Below are positions 7,535-13,807 of a stretch of 33,100 bases of DNA, one piece after another (positions within the stretch are counted from its first letter, which is position 1; the number at the start of each line of letters is the position of its first letter). Under the pieces are notes generated by a model. That model had not been told where the DNA came from, ran no database searches, and worked only from the letters and a program-made list of their open reading frames with translations. Both the position numbers and the translations under genes were made by a program. Origin of the DNA: Bilamarchaeum sp050303335 (lineage in GTDB: Archaea; Micrarchaeota; Micrarchaeia; Anstonellales; Bilamarchaeaceae); the NCBI GenBank assembly GCA_050303335.1, contig JBNLBN010000015.1:1-33100 (forward strand). The letters are read 5' to 3'.

Positions 7535-8018
7535 TCATGGTTATGTCCTCGAGAAGGTCCTCAAGATCCTGCTCATGCTTGATCTCGTCCTGGAGTATCT
7601 TCCTTACCAGGTGGAAGGTCACCGGATCGTTTCCGAGCTTGATCTTCTCAAGGATTTTCTTGTATACTACGATTGCACACTGCTCTCCCTTGATGTTCTG
7701 CTCAAGCAGCTTAAGCACATGCGGATCGCTTGGAACCTCGTAACCGCAGTTGGAGTGTTTCATGAATTCCGCCGGATCAAGTATGGGTGTTCCTCCGAGC
7801 TGGATGATCCTTTCTGAGAGTATTTCTGCATGCTTGAGTTCCTCGTTCGCATGCTCGGTGAGTTCTTCCTGTACATCCGGCCTCATTGGACCTTTTGCTA
7901 TTTTTGCCCCCACCCAGTACTGGTAATAAGCAAGCCATTCGTCGGCAAGTGCCCTGTTTAGCATTTCCACCAGTTCCTTTACATCCATTCCTACAATTTC
8001 TCGTGCTTTCGTTCCCAT
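7524..8018 (-). CDS. DPS-like (DPSL/thioferritin-type) ferritin
   Basis: A four-helix ferritin. Numbering here is from the upstream in-frame ATG at 8033. The dinuclear iron ligands are E32 (ADEWLAYYQY), E65 and H68 (EELKHAE), E117 (GEQCA), and E150 and H153 (DEIKHEQD), a bacterioferritin-like set. Two cysteines, C96 (SNCGY) and C119 (EQCA), sit where DPSL/thioferritin proteins of archaea have a Cys pair near the iron site. Such proteins form 12-subunit cages that oxidise Fe2+ with peroxide and store iron, protecting DNA. I place the start at the second ATG (8018, MGTKAREIVG, 164 aa). The TATA box is 26 bp from it and only 11 bp from the ATG at 8033. The shared upstream repeats suggest co-regulation with the VIT fusion gene. 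Confidence 0.9.
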   Translation of the reverse strand: MGTKAREIVGMDVKELVEMLNRALADEWLAYYQYWVGAKIAKGPMRPDVQEELTEHANEELKHAEILSERIIQLGGTPILDPAEFMKHSNCGYEVPSDPHVLKLLEQNIKGEQCAIVVYKKILEKIKLGNDPVTFHLVRKILQDEIKHEQDLEDLLEDITMIKG

Positions 8019-8037
8019 GATCAAGTTTTGCATAGGG

Positions 8038-8049
8038 TAAATTAATAGT
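8038..8049 (-). promoter_or_regulatory. TATA box of ferritin gene
   Basis: The minus-strand sequence ACTATTAATTT is centred 26 bp upstream of the ATG at 8018. This supports 8018 rather than 8033 as the start codon. Confidence 0.55.
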
Positions 8050-8069
8050 TAACGGAAAATATTGTAGAA

Positions 8070-8120
8070 AGTGTAAAAATGTTAGGAATTCTTCTATAAA
8101 GTGTGGTTCATTACAAAAAT
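8070..8120. promoter_or_regulatory. Paired operator-like repeats upstream of ferritin gene
   Basis: AGTGTGGTT at 8100-8108 is followed by CATTACAAAAA and matches the VIT-gene copy at 7333 over about 20 positions. A weaker copy, AGTGTAAAAATGTTAG, starts at 8070. The two are 30 bp apart and lie 53 and 83 bp from the start at 8018, against 52 and 84 bp for the VIT gene. The outer site also lies about 60 bp upstream of the TATA box of the divergent 32-aa ORF. Confidence 0.55.
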
Positions 8121-8160
8121 TTGTACTAAAATCTGTTATTGAATACATTTTTTGAGCAAA

Positions 8161-8172
8161 AAAATATATATA
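8161..8172 (+). promoter_or_regulatory. TATA box of 32-aa ORF
   Basis: AAAATATATATA is centred about 27 bp upstream of the ATG at 8195, which is ideal for a leaderless archaeal transcript. The flanking sequence is extremely A/T-rich. Confidence 0.5.
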
Positions 8173-8194
8173 GTCATAATATTATAGATATATC

Positions 8195-8293
8195 ATGCGG
8201 GGGATAAGAAGATTAAAATACCAGACCGATCATGAAAGGAGTTTCAAGGACCATTCACCAGTGAGGGTGTTCCTGGAATTCGATCCATTATAA
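8195..8293 (+). CDS. Putative 32-aa basic microprotein
   Basis: A short frame begins MRGIRRLKYQ and ends VFLEFDPL. It is polar, rich in Arg, Lys and His, and has no membrane segment. A strong TATA box lies about 27 bp before the ATG, and the stop TAA is followed at once by six T residues that could end transcription. The same TAA/T-run region also supplies the TATA box (TTATAAT, 8288-8294) of the next gene. The ORF is divergent from the ferritin gene, and the AGTGTGGTT repeat lies between the two promoters. No homologue is recognised. A non-coding RNA or a chance frame are the alternatives. Confidence 0.4.
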   Translation: MRGIRRLKYQTDHERSFKDHSPVRVFLEFDPL

Positions 8294-8315
8294 TTTTTTC
8301 CGTTGTTTTTTATCC

Positions 8316-9101
8316 ATGAGATACCTGATCATTTTCCTTTTGATATTCGGATGCGTGGAGAAGCCTCCGGAACCCGGGATTATTACTCCCTCGGAGAATA
8401 TTTCCATCGCAGCATTCAACATACAGGTATTCGGGCAGGCGAAGGCGGACAAGCCTGAGGTGATGGACATCCTTGCAAAAACCATAGCAAGATACGACAT
8501 CGTCGCGATAGAGGAGATCAGGGACAAGGACGGCACCGCCGTCCTGGAGCTGCTTGATGAAGTCAATGAAATTGGAGACTATAGCATCACAGTAGGGCCG
8601 AGGCTGGGGCGAACCTCGAGCAAGGAGCAGTATGCGTTTTTCTACAGGAAAGGGATATCACTGATCAGCAACCATACTTTCAATGACAGTAATGATCTTT
8701 TCCACAGGGAGCCCTACATAGCGGAATTCCTTGCCGGGAACAGAACACTGAAGATTGCCGTTCTTCATACCGACCCGGACAATGCGACCGAAGAGATCAT
8801 AGGATTCCAGGATATTGCAGAGGAAGGGATGATACTTATGGGAGACCTTAATGCAGACTGCAGCTATTTCGATGAGGGGAATTCGAGCCTGAAAAAGTAC
8901 GACTGGCTGATAGGGGACAACCTGGACACGACGGTAAAAAGCACGAATTGCACATACGACAGGATAATCTCGACCGGCAATTTTACGGTAATAGAGAGCG
9001 GCGTTTTCCGTTTTGACGACGAGTACGAGATCAACCAGAGCCTTGCAGAGGGGGTATCTGACCACTACCCGGTGTATGCAATTATTTTAAATAAGCATTG
9101 A
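8316..9101 (+). CDS. Secreted lipoprotein of the endonuclease/exonuclease/phosphatase (DNase I-like) family
   Basis: A 261-residue protein. A hydrophobic N-terminus ends in LIFGC (Cys13), a lipobox, so the mature protein is probably lipid-anchored outside the cell. The DNase I-like fold is complete at motif level: FNIQVFG (N35), IEEIRD (E66/E67), VLHTDP (H151), MGDLNAD (D177, N179) and SDHYPV (D249, H250). These residues bind the divalent metal and cleave phosphodiester bonds. The substrate is likely extracellular DNA or another phosphodiester. I count nine N-X-S/T sequons (for example N119, N142, N189, N211, N222), consistent with a glycosylated surface protein. It has its own TATA box 25 bp upstream. 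Nutrient scavenging or defence are both possible. Confidence 0.87.
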   Translation: MRYLIIFLLIFGCVEKPPEPGIITPSENISIAAFNIQVFGQAKADKPEVMDILAKTIARYDIVAIEEIRDKDGTAVLELLDEVNEIGDYSITVGPRLGRTSSKEQYAFFYRKGISLISNHTFNDSNDLFHREPYIAEFLAGNRTLKIAVLHTDPDNATEEIIGFQDIAEEGMILMGDLNADCSYFDEGNSSLKKYDWLIGDNLDTTVKSTNCTYDRIISTGNFTVIESGVFRFDDEYEINQSLAEGVSDHYPVYAIILNKH

Positions 9102-9139
9102 CTGATAATTTTTCAACAGATCTTATTTTGAGTGAGCAA

Positions 9140-10342
9140 ATGAATTTCAAAGAAATGAATCTTAAAACGATAGAAGCCTTAGAAGAGATGGGCTATACAA
9201 GCCCTACAGAAGTGCAGATCAAGACGATACCGAAGATAATTGAGGGGAAAAACCTCATTGTAAGAAGCCAGACGGGAACAGGAAAGACCGCTGCTTTCGG
9301 TATCGGATTCATCGAGAGGCTGATTGCAGGGGATACCAAGAAGGTGCTTGTACTGACTCCGACCAGGGAACTGGCGATGCAGGTATGCAAGGAGCTGAAC
9401 AATATTTCCGCAAGGCATGATTACAGGATTTTCGCTGTTTACGGTGGCCAGAGCATCTCTGTCCAGATCGACGACCTGAAAGGAGGTTACGACATACTGG
9501 TCGCGACCCCGGGGCGTCTGCTTGATCTTGACAGGAGACGGGTGATAAGGATATCAGAGTTTGACAGCGTGGTCCTTGATGAAGCAGACCACATGCTGGA
9601 TCTCGGATTCCAGGACGAGATGAACGACATACTCCGGAAGCTTCCGAAAGAGAAGCACATGGTCCTGCTTTCTGCTACGGTGGACGAGAGCATCATGAGC
9701 ATAGCATCAAAGCACATACCGGATCCGGAGATCATAGAGATCGGGCACATGGAGGTCGTCTCGACGATAAAGGAAGACCACGTTACTACTACTGAGCGCG
9801 GGAAGCTTTCTGCACTCTACAAGGTACTTGACAAGAACAAGAAGGTTAAGACGCTGATCTTCATGGAGACCAAGAGAAGCGTTGACTGGATGGCTGAAAA
9901 GCTTGAAAGGAGGGGTTACCCGGCAGGAACGCTGCACGGGGACATGAGCCAGGCAAGCAGGAACAAGATAATCGCCCAGTTCCAGGAGGGAGAGATAAGC
10001 CTGCTCGTTGCGACAAATGTAGCAGCAAGAGGGCTCCATATAGAAAATCTTGGACTCATCATCAATTACGACAAGGCAGATACCGATGAGACCCATCTCC
10101 ACCGGGTTGGAAGAACGGGAAGGATGGGGATGACAGGGAGGGTCGTCAATTTCGTTATAAGGAAGGAGAGCAAGGACGAGAGGATGAGAGAGGACCACCC
10201 TGATTTTGCATGGATGAGGCCTGATTATAAGCCAAGACCGGAACGAAGGTCTGACAGCAGGCGGTCAAGGCCTGACGGAAGACGATCAGATCGCAAGCCC
10301 AAGGACCACCACAAGCACTCCAAGGGCAAACGTAGCAGATGA
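9140..10342 (+). CDS. DEAD-box ATP-dependent RNA helicase
   Basis: A 400-residue helicase with all core motifs: Q motif region (F3, P22, Q26), SQTGTGKT (43-50), PTREL (74-78), TPGR (123-126), DEAD (147-150), SAT (178-180), FMETK near 241, ARGL (296-299) and HRVGRTGR (321-328). The last 35 residues are a basic Arg/Lys/His tail that would bind RNA non-specifically. It unwinds RNA duplexes in ribosome assembly, mRNA turnover or cold response. I place the start at the ATG at 9140. A TTG at 9098 is in frame but overlaps the DNase stop. The TATA box (TTTTAAATA, 9085-9093) predicts a start site near 9115, giving a short leader with a GAGTGAG sequence. The 3' end overlaps the convergent uppP gene by 57 bp, within the basic tail. 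Confidence 0.93.
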   Translation: MNFKEMNLKTIEALEEMGYTSPTEVQIKTIPKIIEGKNLIVRSQTGTGKTAAFGIGFIERLIAGDTKKVLVLTPTRELAMQVCKELNNISARHDYRIFAVYGGQSISVQIDDLKGGYDILVATPGRLLDLDRRRVIRISEFDSVVLDEADHMLDLGFQDEMNDILRKLPKEKHMVLLSATVDESIMSIASKHIPDPEIIEIGHMEVVSTIKEDHVTTTERGKLSALYKVLDKNKKVKTLIFMETKRSVDWMAEKLERRGYPAGTLHGDMSQASRNKIIAQFQEGEISLLVATNVAARGLHIENLGLIINYDKADTDETHLHRVGRTGRMGMTGRVVNFVIRKESKDERMREDHPDFAWMRPDYKPRPERRSDSRRSRPDGRRSDRKPKDHHKHSKGKRSR

Positions 10343-11044
10343 GAAGTTAACCTTTTCTGCGATCTTCATTAATGTACTGATAGTGGCAAGCCCGACAATC
10401 GCCGCAGCGACAGACCCTGCAATAAGCTCAGCATCGACTGCAAAGCCTGTTTTTATGAGCGGGAAAAAGACCTGGACTCCGAATGTGACCGGGATGCTCA
10501 TCAGGAAGCTCAGCTTGAAGGACTGCTTCAGCGTGTATTTGAGGGAGAGAAGGGTGGCAATTGTTATCCCCGAACGGCTAATCCCCGGCAGTGCAGCGAG
10601 GCCCTGTATGAAACCCGAAATCACCGCGTTTCTGTCCGTGAGCTTCTTCTGGGACCCGTAGATCTTCCTCGTCTTGTGGAGATATCCTATGCCCATAAGG
10701 AAAAGGCCGATGAAAATTGTGAACAATGATTCAGGAAATTCGTAATTGAGTGCAAGGAACAGGAGCGGGATTGCAACGATTGCTGTAGAAAGCGTGGATA
10801 TTGCAAGGAAGGAGAGCAGCTGCCTGTTTGCAAGCCTCAGGATATCAAGGATATCGTTCCGGAAATAGATCACTGCAGAAACAACTGTTCCGCTGTGCAG
10901 CCATATGGCTGATGATAGCGCTTCCTGATATTCCATGTTGAAGAGGAATTTTCCTGCAAGTGTAACCATGGCCTCGGAACTGACCGGCAGCCATTCAGAG
11001 AAACCCTGGATCACTCCCAGGAGTATCGCATGTAAAAGCTCCAT
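10286..11044 (-). CDS. uppP: Undecaprenyl-diphosphatase (BacA/UppP family)
   Basis: A 252-residue polytopic membrane protein with both family signatures. The first is GFSEWLPVSSEA (residues 14-25, including the conserved Glu17 and Ser pair). The second is PGISRSG (153-159), which holds the catalytic Arg and Ser. Bacterial members dephosphorylate undecaprenyl diphosphate. Archaeal members are thought to recycle polyprenyl (dolichol-type) diphosphates for glycosylation. The first motif has SSEA where bacterial enzymes usually have SSTAH. The ATG at 11044 overlaps the TGA of the preceding 54-aa ORF by one base (TGATG), so translation is probably coupled. It is the last gene of an ATP-cone/54-aa/uppP operon. 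Its 3' end runs 57 bp into the helicase gene. Confidence 0.93.
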   Translation of the reverse strand: MELLHAILLGVIQGFSEWLPVSSEAMVTLAGKFLFNMEYQEALSSAIWLHSGTVVSAVIYFRNDILDILRLANRQLLSFLAISTLSTAIVAIPLLFLALNYEFPESLFTIFIGLFLMGIGYLHKTRKIYGSQKKLTDRNAVISGFIQGLAALPGISRSGITIATLLSLKYTLKQSFKLSFLMSIPVTFGVQVFFPLIKTGFAVDAELIAGSVAAAIVGLATISTLMKIAEKVNFSSATFALGVLVVVLGLAI

Positions 11045-11208
11045 CAGCAGAACTCGCAGATTCCTTTCTCATTCTCTTCCTTGAGCTTATTGTGAATGAA
11101 TTCCGCGTAGAACGGAGCCCATTCACCATGGCCGCCTTTTTCCTTGAACGCAGCTTCTGCTGCCTTCAGCATTTTTTCCAATTTTTTTACTGGTATTACT
11201 TCTGACAT
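11044..11208 (-). CDS. Conserved-looking 54-aa protein with C-terminal CxxC
   Basis: A small ORF fills the 165-bp gap between the ATP-cone gene and uppP exactly. It starts 2 bp after the ATP-cone stop and its TGA overlaps the uppP ATG by one base. The peptide begins MSEVIPVKKLEKMLKAAEAA, contains HGEWAPFYAEFIHNKL and ends in ICEFC. The paired cysteines (C51, C54) at the extreme C-terminus could form half a zinc site or a redox pair. It is soluble and mainly helical, with no membrane segment. The perfect packing in the operon is strong evidence that it is translated. I do not recognise the family. Confidence 0.65.
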   Translation of the reverse strand: MSEVIPVKKLEKMLKAAEAAFKEKGGHGEWAPFYAEFIHNKLKEENEKGICEFC

Positions 11209-11210
11209 GA

Positions 11211-11483
11211 TTACACCTGTGTCTCCCTGTGGGTCTGGAACATGAATGCCACTGCCTCATGCTCTTTTGCAAGCCTTTGGAGGACGAAGCCGAATATCTC
11301 CGATGTGTTCACGCTCTGCTTCTGCTCGACGAACTCCTTAACTTCATCAGTGATGTCGTTAGCAATCGTCTCGGATTCTGACTCCGTAAGGTCGCATTCC
11401 CTGCATGCCTGGTAGACGGAATTATAGACTTTCGATTCGTCGAATGGCTCGTCCTTTCCTCTTCGCTTTACAACTTTCGCCAT
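11211..11483 (-). CDS. Stand-alone ATP-cone domain protein
   Basis: A 90-residue protein that is essentially one ATP-cone domain: VVKRRGKDEPFDESKVYNSVYQACRE, then a helical segment up to TSEIFGFVLQRLAKEHEAVAFMF. ATP-cones bind ATP or dATP and normally sit at the N-terminus of ribonucleotide reductases, in NrdR or in related regulators. No NrdR-type zinc ribbon and no reductase domain follows. A nucleotide-sensing role in trans is therefore the likely inference, perhaps acting on a reductase or on the downstream proteins. It is the first gene of the operon. The TTTAAA-centred TATA box at 11505-11513 is about 27 bp upstream and is shared with the divergent CoA-binding gene. Confidence 0.85.
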   Translation of the reverse strand: MAKVVKRRGKDEPFDESKVYNSVYQACRECDLTESESETIANDITDEVKEFVEQKQSVNTSEIFGFVLQRLAKEHEAVAFMFQTHRETQV

Positions 11484-11504
11484 GGAAGTAAATTGGAAAA
11501 GAAC

Positions 11505-11513
11505 TTTTTAAAC
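11505..11513. promoter_or_regulatory. Single palindromic TATA box serving two divergent genes
   Basis: TTTTTAAAC has the palindromic core TTTAAA at 11507-11512. Its centre is about 26 bp from the ATG at 11483 (minus) and about 24 bp from the ATG at 11533 (plus). The spacer is only 49 bp and I see no second TATA element, so one TBP-binding site may serve both directions. Confidence 0.55.
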
Positions 11514-11532
11514 TAATCTCCTATTTCCTTGC

Positions 11533-11919
11533 ATGAGAATTGCAGTAGTTGGCCTTTCGGACAAGCCGGAGCGCGAGAGCTACAAGGTGGCGCAGTACCT
11601 GGTTGAGCAGGGATTCGACATAATACCAGTAAATCCAGCGATTGATGAATGGAACGGGAGAAAATCCTTCAGTTCGCTCCTTGAAGTTGAGGGAAAGGTC
11701 GATATAGTGGACATATTCAGGAGGAGCGAATTCGTGCCTGAGATCGTAGATGAAGCTATAAGAATCGGGGCAAAGGTCGTATGGATGCAGCTTGGGATCA
11801 GGAATGATGAAGCTGCCAAGAAGGCGAGGGATGCAGGAATCATTGCAGTGATGGACAAATGCATAAAGATCGAGCACCGAAACGGCAGGCTTTCCGGGAT
11901 AATCAATAATAATGTTTAG
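11533..11919 (+). CDS. CoA-binding (YccU-like) protein
   Basis: A 128-residue single-domain Rossmann protein of the CoA_binding_2 family. It has MRIAVVGLSDKPERESYKVA at the N-terminus (nucleotide-binding glycine/serine loop), GFDIIPVNPAIDEWNG (about 29-44), VDIVDIFRRSEFVPEIVDEA and VVWMQLGIRNDEAAKKARDAGI. The closing segment AVMDKCIKIEH carries the conserved Cys of this family. Length and motif order match full-length members. These proteins bind coenzyme A in vitro, and a role as a CoA sensor or in protecting thiols is suspected but unproven. The next gene, a redoxin, starts 14 bp downstream, which fits a thiol-related pair. Confidence 0.87.
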   Translation: MRIAVVGLSDKPERESYKVAQYLVEQGFDIIPVNPAIDEWNGRKSFSSLLEVEGKVDIVDIFRRSEFVPEIVDEAIRIGAKVVWMQLGIRNDEAAKKARDAGIIAVMDKCIKIEHRNGRLSGIINNNV

Positions 11920-11933
11920 AATGTAATGCTTGC

Positions 11934-12479
11934 ATGACATTGACTTATTCAAGCTACAGGAAACTGGGCAGGGGGGCGGATGCGCCGCAATTCATTCTGC
12001 CCGGAGTGGACGGAAAGAAGCACAAGTTGACGGATTTTGAAAAACCTGTCCTTATCATATTCATGTGCAACCACTGCCCTTATGTGGTTCCAAAGTTCGA
12101 CTATTTCAGCGAATTGGCAGATAAATATCCGGAAATAGCGGTTATTGGCATAAATTCCAATGACGCAAAGAACTATCCGGAGGATTCCTTCGAGAAGATG
12201 CGCGAGTATGCAGATAAGCATAATTTCAAATTCACATATCTGTTTGACGAGAGCCAGGAGGTCGCAAAGGCTTATGGGGCAGAATGTACGCCTGATCCGT
12301 TCCTTTTCGACAAGGAGCACAAGCTGGTATACCACGGAAGATTCGATGATGCCCACGGCAAGGGCCACTACGAAGGAAATACTTCCGAAATGGAAGATGC
12401 CATCCAGCAGATGCTTAAAGCAGATGATATCACGGTCGAGACACTCCCCTCGTGCGGCTGCAACATCAAATGGAAGTAA
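11934..12479 (+). CDS. Thioredoxin-fold redoxin (peroxiredoxin-like)
   Basis: A 181-residue cytosolic redoxin of the AhpC/TSA-Redoxin group. Key features are APQFILPGVDGKKHKLTDF (about 17-35), the active-site strand LIIFMCNHCPYV with C45 and C48, GINSNDAKNYPEDS, and the cis-Pro segment ECTPDPFLFD. The CxxC with a CNHCPY sequence is typical of a thioredoxin-family subgroup often annotated as a redoxin or thiol-disulfide protein, so it may reduce peroxides or disulfides. Two extra cysteines near the C-terminus (SCGCNIKWK) could be resolving residues or a metal site. There is no signal peptide. It is probably co-transcribed with the CoA-binding gene, whose stop lies 14 bp upstream. Confidence 0.85.
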   Translation: MTLTYSSYRKLGRGADAPQFILPGVDGKKHKLTDFEKPVLIIFMCNHCPYVVPKFDYFSELADKYPEIAVIGINSNDAKNYPEDSFEKMREYADKHNFKFTYLFDESQEVAKAYGAECTPDPFLFDKEHKLVYHGRFDDAHGKGHYEGNTSEMEDAIQQMLKADDITVETLPSCGCNIKWK

Positions 12480-12487
12480 TTTTAAAA
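12480..12487 (+). promoter_or_regulatory. TATA box of HEAT-KH operon
   Basis: The palindrome TTTTAAAA lies directly after the redoxin stop and is centred about 27 bp before the ATG at 12511. This implies a leaderless transcript. Confidence 0.55.
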
Positions 12488-12510
12488 TGGGGACAGGGAT
12501 AATCTAGTAT

Positions 12511-13287
12511 ATGCCTAAGCCCAAACAGAGTTTTGGTGGAGACGACGATGTCGAGGAGGTTGAAGAAGACAAGCCTCCGTCTCTTGACAAATATGGCCTT
12601 GATCCTGATTCGAACATCAGGGACCTTTTCTGGAAGATAATGGCGTCCTATGCCGCAACCAAGAAGCCCGGAGTCGAACTGACGACACTTGAAGAGGACA
12701 GGTTTGCATTGATGAGGGTAGCAGTATCCATACTTTCCCAGAACCAGAGCGAGCAGTACGGCCTCTCGCCGAAATTCATCACGGCATACACGATACAGAT
12801 GATGCTTGAGGGGAAATGGTTTGATGCATTCGGGGAATTCCTGGAGCTTGCAATGGAGAAAAAGCACAATATCAAGGGATATGTGCTTGCAGTGCTCCGG
12901 AAGATCAGCGGGAAGGACATCACAGAGATATTCGCCGGGATGCTCCGGAACGGGGACAACGCATCTATTGCTCTTGAACTGCTTGCCGAACTCGACAACG
13001 AGGAGATCAACAGGGAACTTAAGAAGGAGCTGATCATATTCGCCCGGGGCGATATCGGCGCGAACCAGAAGAATGCGATAAAGGCAATCTCGAAACTCGA
13101 TGATGAAGAGGTGAAGAAGTCGTTCCTCATCCTTCTCTCGCACTGGGATAGCGAGGCACGGCTGGAAGCAGCCAAGGCCCTGCGGACCATGAATGATCCC
13201 AAGCTCAAGGATGAGATAAAGAAGAAACTTGCGGATGAGAGCGATCCTGATGTGAAGGTAGTCCTGGAGGAGATACTCGATGAATGA
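12511..13287 (+). CDS. HEAT-repeat protein
   Basis: A 258-residue soluble, almost wholly helical protein. Residues 1-25 are acidic and low-complexity (GDDDVEEVEEDK). From about residue 125 there are regular helical pairs of about 30-35 residues, for example NASIALELLAELDNEEINREL, NAIKAISKLDDEEVKKSF and ARLEAAKALRTMNDPKLKDE. These match HEAT/PBS-type repeats that form an alpha-solenoid for protein or RNA binding. No catalytic motif is visible. It overlaps the next gene, a Dim2-like KH protein, by 8 bp. Tight co-translation suggests a partner or scaffold in rRNA processing, which is inference. The exact family is not recognised. Confidence 0.7.
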   Translation: MPKPKQSFGGDDDVEEVEEDKPPSLDKYGLDPDSNIRDLFWKIMASYAATKKPGVELTTLEEDRFALMRVAVSILSQNQSEQYGLSPKFITAYTIQMMLEGKWFDAFGEFLELAMEKKHNIKGYVLAVLRKISGKDITEIFAGMLRNGDNASIALELLAELDNEEINRELKKELIIFARGDIGANQKNAIKAISKLDDEEVKKSFLILLSHWDSEARLEAAKALRTMNDPKLKDEIKKKLADESDPDVKVVLEEILDE

Positions 13288-13807
13288 AGTGATCAGGATT
13301 CCGGAGGAAAGGCTGAGCGTCCTTATCGGAAAGGACGGAGCAACCAAGGAGAGGATCGAAAAAAAATGCAAGGTCAGGCTGGAAATCAGCCCTGAGGGGA
13401 TAGATATAATAGGGGAACCCCAGGATGCTTTTTTTGCAACGGATGTTGTAAAGGCGATCGGCAGGGGCTTTGAACCGAGAAAGGCATTAAAGCTCCTCAA
13501 GGACCATGCATTGTACATTATTTCCCTGCGGGAGCTTCTTCCGACGGAAAAGGCGATAACGAGGATCAAGGCGAGGATAATCGGGGAAAATGGCAAGATA
13601 AAGCTTGCAATAGAGGATTCAGCAGAATGCTTCATCAGCGTCTACGGGCATACCGTTTCAATTATAGCGCGCGTCGATACCATGGAATATGCGAAAGAGG
13701 CGATTAGTAAAATTATAGACGGTGCACCCCATTCTACCGTACTTAATTATCTTAAGAAGGCAAAAAGGCAGATTTACGAAGAGAAGTTCAAATATGAGAG
13801 GATATGA
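13280..13807 (+). CDS. Two-KH-domain RNA-binding protein (Dim2/Pno1/Krr1-like)
   Basis: A 175-residue protein with two KH domains. Residues 1-60 contain IPEERLSVLIGKDGATKERIEKK, with the GKDG loop. Residues about 85-160 contain a second domain with ARIIGENGKIKLAIEDSAECFISVYG, with the GENG loop. The intervening AIGRGFEPRKALKLLKDH segment is a hallmark of the archaeal/eukaryotic Dim2p/Pno1 group. These proteins bind the 3' end of small-subunit rRNA and interact with assembly factors and initiation factor 2 alpha. Length is close to the archaeal norm. The ATG overlaps the stop of the HEAT gene by 8 bp. The stop overlaps the end of the convergent receiver gene by 20 bp. Confidence 0.93.
   Translation: MNEVIRIPEERLSVLIGKDGATKERIEKKCKVRLEISPEGIDIIGEPQDAFFATDVVKAIGRGFEPRKALKLLKDHALYIISLRELLPTEKAITRIKARIIGENGKIKLAIEDSAECFISVYGHTVSIIARVDTMEYAKEAISKIIDGAPHSTVLNYLKKAKRQIYEEKFKYERI

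Noticed and set aside
9098..9139. TTG start for the DEAD-box helicase at 9098
   Set aside because: It would overlap the DNase stop and lies before the predicted transcription start near 9115. The conserved helicase N-terminus begins at the ATG at 9140.
12466..13635. 389-aa minus-strand open frame opposite the HEAT and KH genes
   Set aside because: It lies fully antisense to two genes with clear domains and tight operon structure. Its composition is that of an antisense shadow, with no recognisable motif or promoter.
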